A stretch of DNA of 64,000 nt from Pseudarthrobacter defluvii (lineage in GTDB: Bacteria > Actinomycetota > Actinomycetes > Actinomycetales > Micrococcaceae), in assembly GCF_030816725.1 (NCBI RefSeq), contig NZ_JAUSYG010000001.1, positions 186,001 to 250,000 on the forward strand. Reading direction: 5' to 3'. Shown here piece by piece: positions 39,925-48,872 of this stretch; positions within the stretch are counted from its first letter, which is position 1, and every line of letters starts with the position of its first letter. A program made the translations under genes and the position numbers. A model generated the notes under the pieces. It searched no databases and had not been told where the DNA came from. It saw nothing but the letters and a program-made list of their open reading frames with translations.

Positions 39925-41054
39925 TAGAGACGAACCTCCCTCTGCTCAAACGCGGACTGGTAGCACGCGTCAATGATCTGTGCCCGGTAAAGGGCCAGGG
40001 ACCCATCGTGTCCGCCCCAGACTGCCTCGCCTCCGCGCACTGCCGTGACGAAGTCTTCCACCACTGCATCGTGCGCGCGGCCGGGCAGCACCGGAGGCAC
40101 GAAATCGGCACTCTCACCGTCCCTGTCCGTAAACACCCGGAGCTGGCCAACCGGCGGGAAGGGCGCGCCCTGCACCTTGAGTTCTGCGCCACCGTCGGTG
40201 CCGTAAACCGTAAAGTCGAGCAGGTCATCCGTTTCCCGGTAGGTTGCCCAGCTGGCCTCGATCAGCAGCGTCCCGCCGCCCTCAAGCCGGAGGAACGCGG
40301 AGGCGAAATCCTCCACCTCGAATGCGTGGCTGGTGGCCTGGGCAGAATAGCGGCTCCCGCCGCCCCTTCCCTGCGGGCCCAGCTCGGAATGCGTGGCGGC
40401 GGAGACGGCCACCACTTTCGGTTCGCCGAGGAGGTGCAGGGCGTAGTCAATGGCGTGCACGCCAATGTCCGCCAGCGGTCCGCCGCCTGCCAGTTCGGGG
40501 TTGGTGAACCAGCTGCCCAGCGTGGGGATGCCGGAGCGGCGGAGCCAGGATGCCTTGGCGTAGTAGGGCCGGCCCAGGGCGCCGTCGTCGATGATCTCCT
40601 TGAGCGCCTGGATGTCGCCCCGGCGGCGGTGGTTGAAGGCGACGTCCAGGACGCGACCCGCCTTGCGTGCCGCGTCCACCATGGCCTGGCCTTCGACGGC
40701 GTTACGCGCGATGGGCTTCTCGCTCAGCACGTGGAGTCCCCGGTCCAGGGCCGCGATGGCGATGGGTGCATGCAGGAAGGTGGGCACCGCCACGCTGATG
40801 GCATCAAGGCCGCCGTGATCCAGCATCTCCTGCCAGTCAGCGAAGGCGTTGGGAATGGAGTATTCGGCCTGCAGCGAGTCCCGAAGCTCCTCCTCCATTC
40901 CCGCCAGCGACACGATGCGGACTCCGGCAAGGTCGGCGTAAGCCTTCAGGTGCTGCTGGCCGGCCCAGCCGATGCCAACGACGCCGACGCGGAGTTCCTG
41001 GGCCGGGGCTTCTCCCTGCCCATTGGGCTGTGGGGAGGACTGCTCGTAGTTCAA
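39924..41054 (-). CDS. Gfo/Idh/MocA-family oxidoreductase
   Basis: 376-aa NAD(P)-dependent sugar oxidoreductase. Rossmann start [14 protein letters not shown] (about 24-37), the EKP motif in [14 protein letters not shown] (about 120) and a C-terminal alpha/beta domain. TTG start preceded by AAGGAAG. First gene of a two-gene operon with thuA, under a LacI-type promoter. Could be a ThuB-like 3-dehydrogenase. Confidence 0.92.
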   Translation of the reverse strand: MNYEQSSPQPNGQGEAPAQELRVGVVGIGWAGQQHLKAYADLAGVRIVSLAGMEEELRDSLQAEYSIPNAFADWQEMLDHGGLDAISVAVPTFLHAPIAIAALDRGLHVLSEKPIARNAVEGQAMVDAARKAGRVLDVAFNHRRRGDIQALKEIIDDGALGRPYYAKASWLRRSGIPTLGSWFTNPELAGGGPLADIGVHAIDYALHLLGEPKVVAVSAATHSELGPQGRGGGSRYSAQATSHAFEVEDFASAFLRLEGGGTLLIEASWATYRETDDLLDFTVYGTDGGAELKVQGAPFPPVGQLRVFTDRDGESADFVPPVLPGRAHDAVVEDFVTAVRGGEAVWGGHDGSLALYRAQIIDACYQSAFEQREVRL

Positions 41055-41097
41055 GGGTGCTTCCTTTTCCGTGCCGGGTCTGATGTGTGGAGAACTT

Positions 41098-41160
41098 TGG
41101 AAACGATTCCATGGCGGCTTATAACAACTTGCTCCTGGCTTTTGGAATCGATTCCAAAAG
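41098..41160 (-). promoter_or_regulatory. LacI-type operators embracing the oxidoreductase promoter
   Basis: A perfect 22-bp palindrome with core TGGAATCGATTCCA occupies 41139-41160. A one-mismatch copy, TGGAAACGATTCCA, is at 41098-41111, centres 45 bp apart. On the minus strand TTCCAA (41142-41147), 17 bp and TTATAA (41119-41124) form a promoter between them. This is a classic repressor layout. Confidence 0.75.
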
Positions 41161-41196
41161 TTTGTCAGGAACTGCGCCGGGACGTCAACCCCTCCG

Positions 41197-42195
41197 TCAG
41201 CCCTTCGTCGAGCCCCGGACCACGAGTTCGTGGGGGAGGAAAGTGCGGCCGCGGCGGTGCCCGTCAGCCTGGGTCATCCGGGCGAAGAGCGCTTCGAAAG
41301 CCATCAGGCCCATCTCGTAGGCCGGCTGCCGGATGGTGGTCAGTTCAGGGACGCACATCTCCGCCTGGATTGAGTCGTCGAAGCCGGCCACGGCGATATC
41401 GTCCGGGACCCGCAGCCGGGCGTTGGTAATCTCGCGGACGCAGCCGGCCGCCACGGTGTCGCTGCCGCAGAACACGGCATCGGGCAGGTGGTCCATGGCC
41501 AGGAGTTCCCGGGTGAGCCGGCGGCCGGTGTGAAAGTCGAAGTCGCCGGTGGCGAAAAGGCTGTGGTGCGCGTCAAGGCCCGCTTCGGACAGGGCGTCGC
41601 GGAACCCCCGCTCGCGCAGCCGCCCGGAGCGGGCTACCCGGTTGCCAATCATGGCGATCCGGCGGGCCCCGGTGCTGATGAGGTGCCGCGTGATGTCGTA
41701 TGCGGCCTGCCGGTCGTCAATGGATACGCCGAACGCTGCGTCCGACTCCGCGATCTCGCAGAGCTGGACAACACTCAGTTGGGTGGCGAGTGCTTCAATA
41801 TCGTCATCAGGCATGGCGGGCGAAAAGAGGATCAGCCCGTCCACGGATCCGTTCCGGAGCATGTCCACCAGCTGCTGCTCCCGTTCCAAACTCCCGGACG
41901 TGGGGGCGATGAGGCTGACATAGCCGGACAATGCCGCGGCGTCGCCCACCCCGCGGAACGCTTCGCTGATGATGGGGGACTCAAGGTTCTTCGAAAGGGC
42001 CAGAATGCGCATGGTCCGGTCGCGGCGGAGGTCCCGCGCGGAGGCCAGCGGCCGGTAGTTGAGCTGCCGGATCGCTCCTGCCACCTTTTCCCTGCTGGAC
42101 GCGCTGACTGCCGGACTTCCGTTCAGTACGCGCGACACCGTGCCGACGGACACTCCCGCTGTTTTGGCGACGTCCTGCACAGTCGCTCGAGCCAT
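41197..42195 (-). CDS. LacI-family transcriptional regulator
   Basis: 332 aa. N-terminal LacI helix-turn-helix and hinge (TVQDVAKTAGVSVGTVSRVLNGSPAVSASSR split over residues 5-35), then a periplasmic-binding-like sensor (residues 60-330) with GFDDSIQAEM near the C-terminus. Located immediately upstream of the Gfo/Idh/MocA-thuA operon whose promoter carries matching palindromes. Ligand presumably a sugar derived from the imported glycan. Confidence 0.93.
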   Translation of the reverse strand: MARATVQDVAKTAGVSVGTVSRVLNGSPAVSASSREKVAGAIRQLNYRPLASARDLRRDRTMRILALSKNLESPIISEAFRGVGDAAALSGYVSLIAPTSGSLEREQQLVDMLRNGSVDGLILFSPAMPDDDIEALATQLSVVQLCEIAESDAAFGVSIDDRQAAYDITRHLISTGARRIAMIGNRVARSGRLRERGFRDALSEAGLDAHHSLFATGDFDFHTGRRLTRELLAMDHLPDAVFCGSDTVAAGCVREITNARLRVPDDIAVAGFDDSIQAEMCVPELTTIRQPAYEMGLMAFEALFARMTQADGHRRGRTFLPHELVVRGSTKG

Positions 42196-42298
42196 ATGCC
42201 TTCCCTTCCGCGGCCAGTGAGTGGGTCTTCACTGCCGTGCCATGCCCGTGCCGGGCCGCGGCAGGTTTCCACAGCATAGCGCGGAGGCAAAAGTGGAA

Positions 42299-42342
42299 GA
42301 GGCCGTTGGAGCCGCCAGTTGCCTGGCGGCTCCAACGGCCTC
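42299..42342 (-). terminator. 20-bp-arm hairpin after the GH30 gene
   Basis: A perfect inverted repeat, arms 42299-42318 and 42323-42342 with a TTGC loop, lies 36 bp past the GH30 stop. It separates that gene from the lacI gene. Confidence 0.75.
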
Positions 42343-42378
42343 CCCCCGCCGTTTCCCTGTTCGGGGAAGAACGCGGTG

Positions 42379-45300
42379 CTAATTCGAGACGAAGTAGCTC
42401 ACGCACTTCCCCTGGTTGTTGAACACTGGCGATGCACTCATCTTCCACCCATCGCTCTTGCACGCGTCCTTGCCCGTGGACACGGACACGCGGTAGACCT
42501 TCGTGGTGCCATCAGGCGCAGTCACGGTGATTACCGCCGTCGGGCTTTCTGCCGTTGCCTGCTGGACCGACACCTTCGCGTTCGTGTCCAGCGGGTAGCC
42601 GACGACGGCGGGAGTCGCCGATGTCGACAACACGCGGTAGTCGGTGGTCGCCGAGGTGAAACCGGGGACGGAGAACTGGTCTACGAGAAGCCTGCCGAGA
42701 TCGGCGAGGCCTGCATCGGCCAGGCGGGAGCCTGAAATGGCCATCTCCGCGACCTTGGTGTACGAACCCGTGGTCACGAACGAAACCCTGATCCCGCGGG
42801 CCGTCACCGGGTCAAAGCGAACGGTGGTGGGGGAAGCCGTCGAGAGTCCAGTGATGGTTCCCGCGGACGTGTCCTTCCATGCGCCGGAGCCATCCTGGTA
42901 CTGGACCTTTAGGCTCTGGGCGGCCTTCTCAGCGGAGGTCACTGTCACGGAGTCCACCGTGTAGTCGCGGCTGAAGGTGTAGCTCAGGCTGTCGCCGCTG
43001 CGGCCGCCGCTCACCCAATTGGACCAGCGGGTGGAGGTGTTGCCGTCGCAGGTGTTTTTCGCGACGTAAGAGCCCTCGGTGTAGCTGGCCGTAGCAGCGG
43101 TGCCGGGATCGTCCATGCAGATATTCGTGGTTGGGACCCGGTCCACCACCACAACGGTGAGCGTCGCGTCCACCGTGCCGGCTTTGCCCCTGACCGTCAC
43201 CGAACCCACAGCCTGCAGAGCGGAAGCATCAACCGAAGCCCAGTCCCACACCACGGAAATCGGGTTGCGCGCAGGACCGTCGCCGATCTGCCCGGGAACA
43301 GTAGCCGGTGCAGCAGCTTTGACCGAGTCCAGCGTGGCACCAACACCTACCGTGACCGACGCCGGGTCGGTTGCCAGGTACTGGCCGACGGTCACGGTCA
43401 GCATGGCGTCATCAAAGGCCTGTCCGTAGGGATCCACCCCCGAACCCCGCAGCGTCACTTTCCCTTCCTTCTGCCACACAGCGGGGTCAACAGAAGACCA
43501 CGTGACGGCGAGCGGCTTGGCCGGACCTGCCTTGTACAGAGGGGTGACAGTGCTGGGCAGGGTCGGTGCGATGCCAGTCAGCGTGCTGAGCGCGACGGGC
43601 GAAACTCCGAGGAGCTTAAGATCCGCGATGTCCGTGAAACCCCACGCCTGGTGAGGGCTGGCCGAAGCCGTGGCCGTGGTGCCTGTGGACGATGCCAAGG
43701 CCACAGCAGTCCCGGCCGCAGTCTGGTTGCCCGAAACCTGCAGGGCAATCGCTGCGCCCCCGTTTACCAAAGACCACTGCTTGCCGTTCTCCGTAGTCAC
43801 TATCCACTGTGCAGAAGGATCAGCCTTGGCCTGCTCAGCGGTAAGGGAGGCAAGCGAAGCAGTGCCGGCCTGGCTCCCGTTAAGCACGCCTCCGTTGCCA
43901 GTGAGCACCCGTCCGTCCGACGTGGAAACAACCCACCGGCGATCATTCGCAGACTCGCCCCCGCTGTTCACGGCGGTGAACGTCCACATCTGTGGAGCCA
44001 CACCAGCAGCATCCGTACCCAATTCCTCAATCGAGGCAGAGCCATTCGTGCGCGCCGTCAGGAACTTGCCGCTCGCCTCACCACTGAGGTGGTACTTGTG
44101 GCCGTCACGCACAGGGGCGGCGTCGTCAGAAACCCCACTGACGCCGTCGACGACGAACGTCACCACGGACGCGGCGGGAACCTCAAGCGTCGCTGACTTA
44201 GCTGCGGTGTCGATGCCAACCGGTGCACCTTTGACCAGGGCGTTCCGTTCGATGTCGTCCAGCGGTGACTTGGTGGTGACCACCGGGGTGACGGTGGCGC
44301 CGCGAGCGATGCTGCCGAAACGGCTCAGGTCAATGGTGACCTTTTCCGGCGTCGGGGTGTCATTGAAGTGGACCAGGGTGGCACCGTTGCCGTCGGCGCG
44401 GAGGGCGCTGGCGGTCTTGGCGTTGTCATTCCCGATGAGGAAGTCGCCGGGACGTATGTAATGCGTGAAGTTCCGGGTGGTGTTGTACTTCTGGTTGGTC
44501 AGGACTTTGCACTTTGCTGCGTCCAGCGCAGCGCCGTCATTGAGCCGTCTGTTCGAGTAGCCCTCTCTGCCGGCGTAGTTGCAGTCGAAGTCGACATAGA
44601 TGGAGCCCCAGCCTTTGTCCGCCTTCTCCTGTTTGTATGTGTCCTCTACGGGTTGCCAGAAGACCCACGCATTGGGGTCGAGTTCGCGCAGGTCGTTGAC
44701 TATGCGGCCTGCGATGCCCAGGCCGTTGGTGATGTTGGAGCGGTCCCAACCGCTGGTGGAGTCCCCGAGCGCCGGGTTGCCGGTCCAGAAGCCGCCCACC
44801 TCGCTCATCCACAGTGGCTTGTCGGTTGCGTTCGCCAGGTCACGGACCCGGCGTCGATCATTGGTGCCGTAAGTGTGGACATTGAGCTGCGAAACGGCAT
44901 CCTTGGCTTCCTGGCTGTAGCCGTTCCAGTTGGTCATGAACTTGGTGGGATCGGTCTCGTCCATGGCGGAGATGACGGCGTCCGTGCTGCCTTTGGCGAG
45001 CTCCCCGGCGAGCAGTTTAGTTACCCGGTCCTGCGCGGCCGGATAGATCAGAGCGCCCTCCTGCTTTTGGGTATACGTGGTTGGCGGCTTGCCCGTGGCG
45101 GCGTTGATGTCCGTGCCCCAGTAGCCCGAGTTTGGCTCATTGAACGGATCGATGGTGTCCACCTTGATGCCGCTGCCGGTTTCAAGAAGTTCGACGGCGT
45201 GACGCATGTAGGCGGCGAACTTGCTTTCCGCCTCGGGCAACAGGTTTTCACCCTTGCTGGTGTTGACCTGGCCGGACACATAGCCGCTCTTCGTCATGAA

Positions 45301-45891
45301 CCACGGCGGCGAGTTGCTGAAGGCTTCCCAGTGGGTGATCTGCTGGTCCGCGGCGAGGCGTTCAACCCACCAACGCTGGTTCTGGTCAGCGGCGGGGTTG
45401 TAAGACGCGGGGTCGTCCGGGTTCCAAGCCTTGAGGAACGCGAGCTTATTGGCTTGGGTCTTGTCGACACTTCCGTCCGGATTGTAAAGGTTCGACGCCG
45501 GCTGGTCTGGGGCCGCGTCTGTGACCGGCTTCCACCATCCCTCCACCGCGCTGCCGTCGTTGAGGTAGTTGGCCACGTCCGACGCGTTGCCGCCGCCCAC
45601 GTTGTAGCGGGCGATGTTGAGGTTGAGTCCGTCTTCGCCGAAGACCTTCTGGTACAGCTCCTCGCGCAGTTCGGGTGAGTAGCCCGCCGTCGCGTTTGCA
45701 AACCAGACCAGACTGGTTCCCCAACCTTCGAAGGCTTCGCCGCGGCTTGCCGGGTTGGGGGTGATGGTCACCGGCGTGGCTTCGGCCGCCGTCACCGGCC
45801 CGGACAGCAGCAGAGCCAGGCCTGCTGCTGCCGTGGCCGCGGCCGCCAGCGCGGCCACCGGCCTTAGTGTTCGTCGGTAAGAGAACGTCAT
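42379..45891 (-). CDS. Secreted multidomain GH30 glycosidase, endo-beta-1,6-galactanase-like
   Basis: 1170 aa. Signal peptide 1-36. GH30 catalytic domain about 40-560 with GWGTSLVWFANATAGYS and LNIARYNVGGGNAS, as in GH30_5 galactanases. Predicted acid/base E252 (DPFNEPNSG) and nucleophile E364 (WMSEVGG). Then a ricin-type beta-trefoil (about 600-750), Ig-like repeats (about 760-960), an F5/8C-type domain (about 965-1090) and a small C-terminal beta domain. Likely cuts 1,6-galactan side chains of plant arabinogalactan outside the cell. GAGG site before the ATG. A different GH30 specificity is possible. Confidence 0.85.
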   Translation of the reverse strand: MTFSYRRTLRPVAALAAAATAAAGLALLLSGPVTAAEATPVTITPNPASRGEAFEGWGTSLVWFANATAGYSPELREELYQKVFGEDGLNLNIARYNVGGGNASDVANYLNDGSAVEGWWKPVTDAAPDQPASNLYNPDGSVDKTQANKLAFLKAWNPDDPASYNPAADQNQRWWVERLAADQQITHWEAFSNSPPWFMTKSGYVSGQVNTSKGENLLPEAESKFAAYMRHAVELLETGSGIKVDTIDPFNEPNSGYWGTDINAATGKPPTTYTQKQEGALIYPAAQDRVTKLLAGELAKGSTDAVISAMDETDPTKFMTNWNGYSQEAKDAVSQLNVHTYGTNDRRRVRDLANATDKPLWMSEVGGFWTGNPALGDSTSGWDRSNITNGLGIAGRIVNDLRELDPNAWVFWQPVEDTYKQEKADKGWGSIYVDFDCNYAGREGYSNRRLNDGAALDAAKCKVLTNQKYNTTRNFTHYIRPGDFLIGNDNAKTASALRADGNGATLVHFNDTPTPEKVTIDLSRFGSIARGATVTPVVTTKSPLDDIERNALVKGAPVGIDTAAKSATLEVPAASVVTFVVDGVSGVSDDAAPVRDGHKYHLSGEASGKFLTARTNGSASIEELGTDAAGVAPQMWTFTAVNSGGESANDRRWVVSTSDGRVLTGNGGVLNGSQAGTASLASLTAEQAKADPSAQWIVTTENGKQWSLVNGGAAIALQVSGNQTAAGTAVALASSTGTTATASASPHQAWGFTDIADLKLLGVSPVALSTLTGIAPTLPSTVTPLYKAGPAKPLAVTWSSVDPAVWQKEGKVTLRGSGVDPYGQAFDDAMLTVTVGQYLATDPASVTVGVGATLDSVKAAAPATVPGQIGDGPARNPISVVWDWASVDASALQAVGSVTVRGKAGTVDATLTVVVVDRVPTTNICMDDPGTAATASYTEGSYVAKNTCDGNTSTRWSNWVSGGRSGDSLSYTFSRDYTVDSVTVTSAEKAAQSLKVQYQDGSGAWKDTSAGTITGLSTASPTTVRFDPVTARGIRVSFVTTGSYTKVAEMAISGSRLADAGLADLGRLLVDQFSVPGFTSATTDYRVLSTSATPAVVGYPLDTNAKVSVQQATAESPTAVITVTAPDGTTKVYRVSVSTGKDACKSDGWKMSASPVFNNQGKCVSYFVSN

Positions 45892-46308
45892 CGTTGTACC
45901 TCACAGTCTCGGGTGCGTTTCCGGCGCCGGCGCCCGCCCCGGAAGCTGGGGTATCGGGAAGCGGCGGCACAGCGAGACTATGGGCGGGAAGGAGCCGCAA
46001 CAAGGCACTCGAACACGCTCGCTCGTGATCGAACAAAGCTGCTCTCAGGCGACGCTGGGCCCGAAGCTGTGGCAGGAGGCCGCGCAGAGGCCAGCCGCAA
46101 TCCGTGGGGCAGCTGGGGCTGGCGGGCGGATGACTGAAACCACCATTTAACACGCCGGAAACCCAACCCAAAACGACCGCCATACTCTGATAGCAGACGC
46201 CAACAGCCAACCCCCGCTGAACGTGGTTCCTGATCCCGCGTCCCTTCCGGCGGAGCGGCCCTAACGGCAAGTTACCGTCCTGTCTTCGCATCTCGAAAGG
46301 GGTTTCCC
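45892..46308. other. 417-bp divergent intergenic region, GH30 / amt
   Basis: No gene seen. Two TCGAACA heptamers (46009-46015 and 46029-46035) are exactly 20 bp apart, upstream of a weak minus-strand promoter-like pair (TTGTTG 45998-46003, CATAGT 45977-45982, spacer only 15). The part nearest 46309 is the amt leader and carries AAAGGGG before its ATG. Confidence 0.5.
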
Positions 46309-47601
46309 ATGGATTCGGGAAATGTCGCTTGGACTTTGGCCAGCTCGGCGCTGGTATGCATGATGATCCCCGCCCTGGCCTTGTTTTACGGGGGCATGGT
46401 GGGGTCGCGCCGCATTCTGAACATGATGATGATGTGCTTCGGCGGTGCCAGCCTGGTGGCCGTCCTCTGGGCACTCTTCGGGTACTCGATGGCCTTCGGC
46501 AACTCCGTGGGCGGACTGGGGCTGACCGGTGACGTTACCGAGTTCCCGGGCATGGGGCAGCTGCTGGCCAAGGATGATTCCGCGTCCATCCCGGTCATCC
46601 TGTTTGCCGTGTTCCAGCTGTTCTTCGCCTGCGTCACCACCGCACTGGTTGCCGGGGCTGCTGCCGGGCGCATGAAATTCGGCGCCTGGATGCTGTTCGC
46701 CGGCATCTGGGCCACGGTGGTCTACTTCCCCATCGCGCACTGGGTGTTCGCTTTTAACTCCGCGGACGGAAGCACCGTTGGCGGCTGGATCGCCAACGGC
46801 ATCAAGGCCATCGACTTCGCCGGTGGAACCGCGGTCCACATGAATGCCGGTGCCGCCGCACTGGCATTGGCCCTGGTACTGGGCAAAAGCTCCGGCTGGC
46901 CCAAGGTGGAACACGCCAAGCCCCACAGCCGGCCGTTGGTGCTGCTGGGCGCCGGCCTGCTGTGGGTGGGCTGGTTTGGCTTCAATGCCGGTTCCGCCCT
47001 CGCCGCCGGCCAGTCCGCGGCGGTGGTCTTCCTGAACACAGCAGTAGCCGCGTCCGCGGGCCTGCTCGCCTGGGCCCTCGTGGAACGGGCCCGCCACGGC
47101 GCAGCCACCAGCATGGGCGCCGCATCCGGCCTGATCTCCGCGCTGGTGGCCATCACCCCGGCCTGTGGTGCGGTCAGCCCGCTGGGCGCCGTGGCCATCG
47201 GTGCGCTTGCCGGGGCCGTCTGCTCGCTGGCCATCGAACTGAAGTTCCGGCTGGGCTTCGACGACTCCCTGGACGTCGTGGGCGTCCACCTGGTGGGCGG
47301 CATCCTGGGGACTCTGCTGATCGGCCTCTTCGCCACGGACAAGGCCCCGAACGGTGTCAGCGGCCTGTTCTACGGCGGCGGGTTCGCGTTGCTGGGCGTC
47401 CAGGCGATCGCAACCGTCAGCGTTCTGGCCTACTCCTTCGGGGCCACCTGGGTCCTGGCGAAGATCCTGGACAAAGCCATGGGCGGCCTCCGCATCAAAC
47501 CTGAAGACGAACTGCGCGGCATCGACCTCGCAGCGCACTCCGAGCTGGCCTACCTGACGGACGAGGATCCGGTGCAGCTGGGCGCGCCGCAGCGGGTCTA
47601 G
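46309..47601 (+). CDS. amt: Ammonium transporter
   Basis: 430-aa channel of the Amt/MEP/Rh family with 11 predicted membrane helices. The pore histidines are in GGTAVHMNAG and VVGVHLVGG, and the N-terminal region MMIPALALFYGGMV is typical. Imports ammonium across the cytoplasmic membrane. No glnK/glnD genes follow, unlike many amt operons; terminator hairpins come directly after. Confidence 0.96.
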   Translation: MDSGNVAWTLASSALVCMMIPALALFYGGMVGSRRILNMMMMCFGGASLVAVLWALFGYSMAFGNSVGGLGLTGDVTEFPGMGQLLAKDDSASIPVILFAVFQLFFACVTTALVAGAAAGRMKFGAWMLFAGIWATVVYFPIAHWVFAFNSADGSTVGGWIANGIKAIDFAGGTAVHMNAGAAALALALVLGKSSGWPKVEHAKPHSRPLVLLGAGLLWVGWFGFNAGSALAAGQSAAVVFLNTAVAASAGLLAWALVERARHGAATSMGAASGLISALVAITPACGAVSPLGAVAIGALAGAVCSLAIELKFRLGFDDSLDVVGVHLVGGILGTLLIGLFATDKAPNGVSGLFYGGGFALLGVQAIATVSVLAYSFGATWVLAKILDKAMGGLRIKPEDELRGIDLAAHSELAYLTDEDPVQLGAPQRV

Positions 47602-47610
47602 CGAAAACTG

Positions 47611-47672
47611 CCGGGCGCCCGCCTGCTGGGGGCGGCGCCCGGTACGCGTGTCCCGCGTGGCGGGACACGCGT
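47611..47672 (+). terminator. Two tandem hairpins after amt
   Basis: CCGGGCGCC (47611-47619) pairs with GGCGCCCGG (47634-47642). Then ACGCGTGTCCCGC (47644-47656) pairs perfectly with 47660-47672 around GTG. Both start within 45 bp of the amt stop. Confidence 0.65.
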
Positions 47673-47687
47673 CCCAGCGCACGAGTC

Positions 47688-47747
47688 AGGGCCAAACCTT
47701 GGACCGGTGCCGGCAGCTGCCGGCTTATAGTTCCAGGGTTTGGCCCT
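47688..47747 (-). terminator. Long-range hairpin after the beta-propeller glycosidase gene
   Basis: AGGGCCAAACC (47688-47698) pairs with GGTTTGGCCCT (47737-47747). A 16-bp palindrome, GCCGGCAGCTGCCGGC, sits in the loop. Lies 19 bp beyond the minus-strand stop. Confidence 0.5.
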
Positions 47748-47765
47748 TCGTCGCGCCCTGGGTAG

Positions 47766-48809
47766 CTAATGCTCGACGCACACCAGGTTTCCGTCGCGTA
47801 CCTCCAGTACCGCCGCCCGGACATGGCTGAGCCGGATGCGCGGGTCCGCCGCCATCGTGTCGATGTCCTCACCGCCCCAGTAAGGGTGCGTGAAGTACAC
47901 CAACAGCGCACGTTGCCCGCCGCCGTCGGACGTTTCACCGGGCGGCCCGTCCAAGAGGGGCACCACGTCCGCATGGCGTCCGACGACGGCCCTTCCGTCC
48001 ACAGTCTCCGGCGCCGTGAGGATCAGGCCGCCAAGGTGCTCCTGCCGGACCCAGTTGCCGGCCGCGTCCGCGGAGCGGTAGATGGCCTGGCCGCGCCACT
48101 CGTCCACGGTCATCCAGTAGCTGCCGCCGAGCCGGAAGACCTTGGGTCCTTCATGGGGCCTGCCCGGAATCGTCAGCCCCTCCAGCTTCCACGACGACGG
48201 ATCGTCCGGGCAGTCGCTGACCGCGCTGTAGGTGTTGGAACCGCGGGCCTCGTCCTTGTACCAAAGCCGGTACCGGCCGTCCCCGCACCTGCCGACGGCG
48301 GCGTCGATCACGCGGGGCGAGTCCAGTCCGATCCTGCCGAGGTACTCCCACTTCTCCAGGTCGTGGCTGGCGAACTGGACGATTTCCGCCTGTCCGGTCC
48401 AGTCGGTCCGGCGGCCCCCAAGGACGGTCAGGTACATGATCCAGCGGTCGCCAATGCGTACGACGTCGGGCGCCCACAGGGTTGCCGGCAGTTCCGTTCC
48501 CGGCGGGACGAGTCCCTCCACGGTGCCCTGGTAGCGCCAGGTGGCGCCGGCGTCGGAGGACCGGGCGACGCCGATGCCGGTTCCGTGCACCCATTCCACC
48601 CCCGTCAGTCCCGGCGCGGTGGCGCGGCGCTGGGTGTAGAAGAGGACCCACTCGCCCTTGAGGTGGTCGGCGACGAGGATCGGGTCCGTGGGGCCGTCCC
48701 AGACGGGGTCGCGGTATGGAACCCGGAATGCACCGGGGCGCAGGGGCGGCGTTGGTGCGGCTTCTGTCGTTTCAGTAGATTGCTGCTGGGACGTCTTCTG
48801 CTGTGCCAC
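47766..48809 (-). CDS. Five-bladed beta-propeller glycosidase-like protein (GH43/GH-F type)
   Basis: 347 aa, no signal peptide. Propeller signatures are RDPVWDGPTDPILVADH, EWVLFYTQRRA, LWAPDVVRIGDRWIMYLTV and RPHEGPKVFRLGGSYWMTV, resembling GH43-like and related propeller hydrolases on furanosides or anhydro-sugars. GTG at 48809 follows GGAGAAGGC; an upstream TTG at 48842 is less likely. Substrate unknown; possibly linked to plant arabinan/galactan use given the GH30 enzyme 2 kb away. Confidence 0.7.
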   Translation of the reverse strand: MAQQKTSQQQSTETTEAAPTPPLRPGAFRVPYRDPVWDGPTDPILVADHLKGEWVLFYTQRRATAPGLTGVEWVHGTGIGVARSSDAGATWRYQGTVEGLVPPGTELPATLWAPDVVRIGDRWIMYLTVLGGRRTDWTGQAEIVQFASHDLEKWEYLGRIGLDSPRVIDAAVGRCGDGRYRLWYKDEARGSNTYSAVSDCPDDPSSWKLEGLTIPGRPHEGPKVFRLGGSYWMTVDEWRGQAIYRSADAAGNWVRQEHLGGLILTAPETVDGRAVVGRHADVVPLLDGPPGETSDGGGQRALLVYFTHPYWGGEDIDTMAADPRIRLSHVRAAVLEVRDGNLVCVEH

Positions 48810-48872
48810 GCCTTCTCCAACGTTGTACTTTTGTGTTGGCAACCAGCATAGGCGCCGAACGCCCGGCGCGCC

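Noticed and set aside
44368..45678. 436-codon plus-strand open frame over the GH30 gene
   Set aside because: Antisense to a gene with signal peptide and both catalytic glutamates in place.
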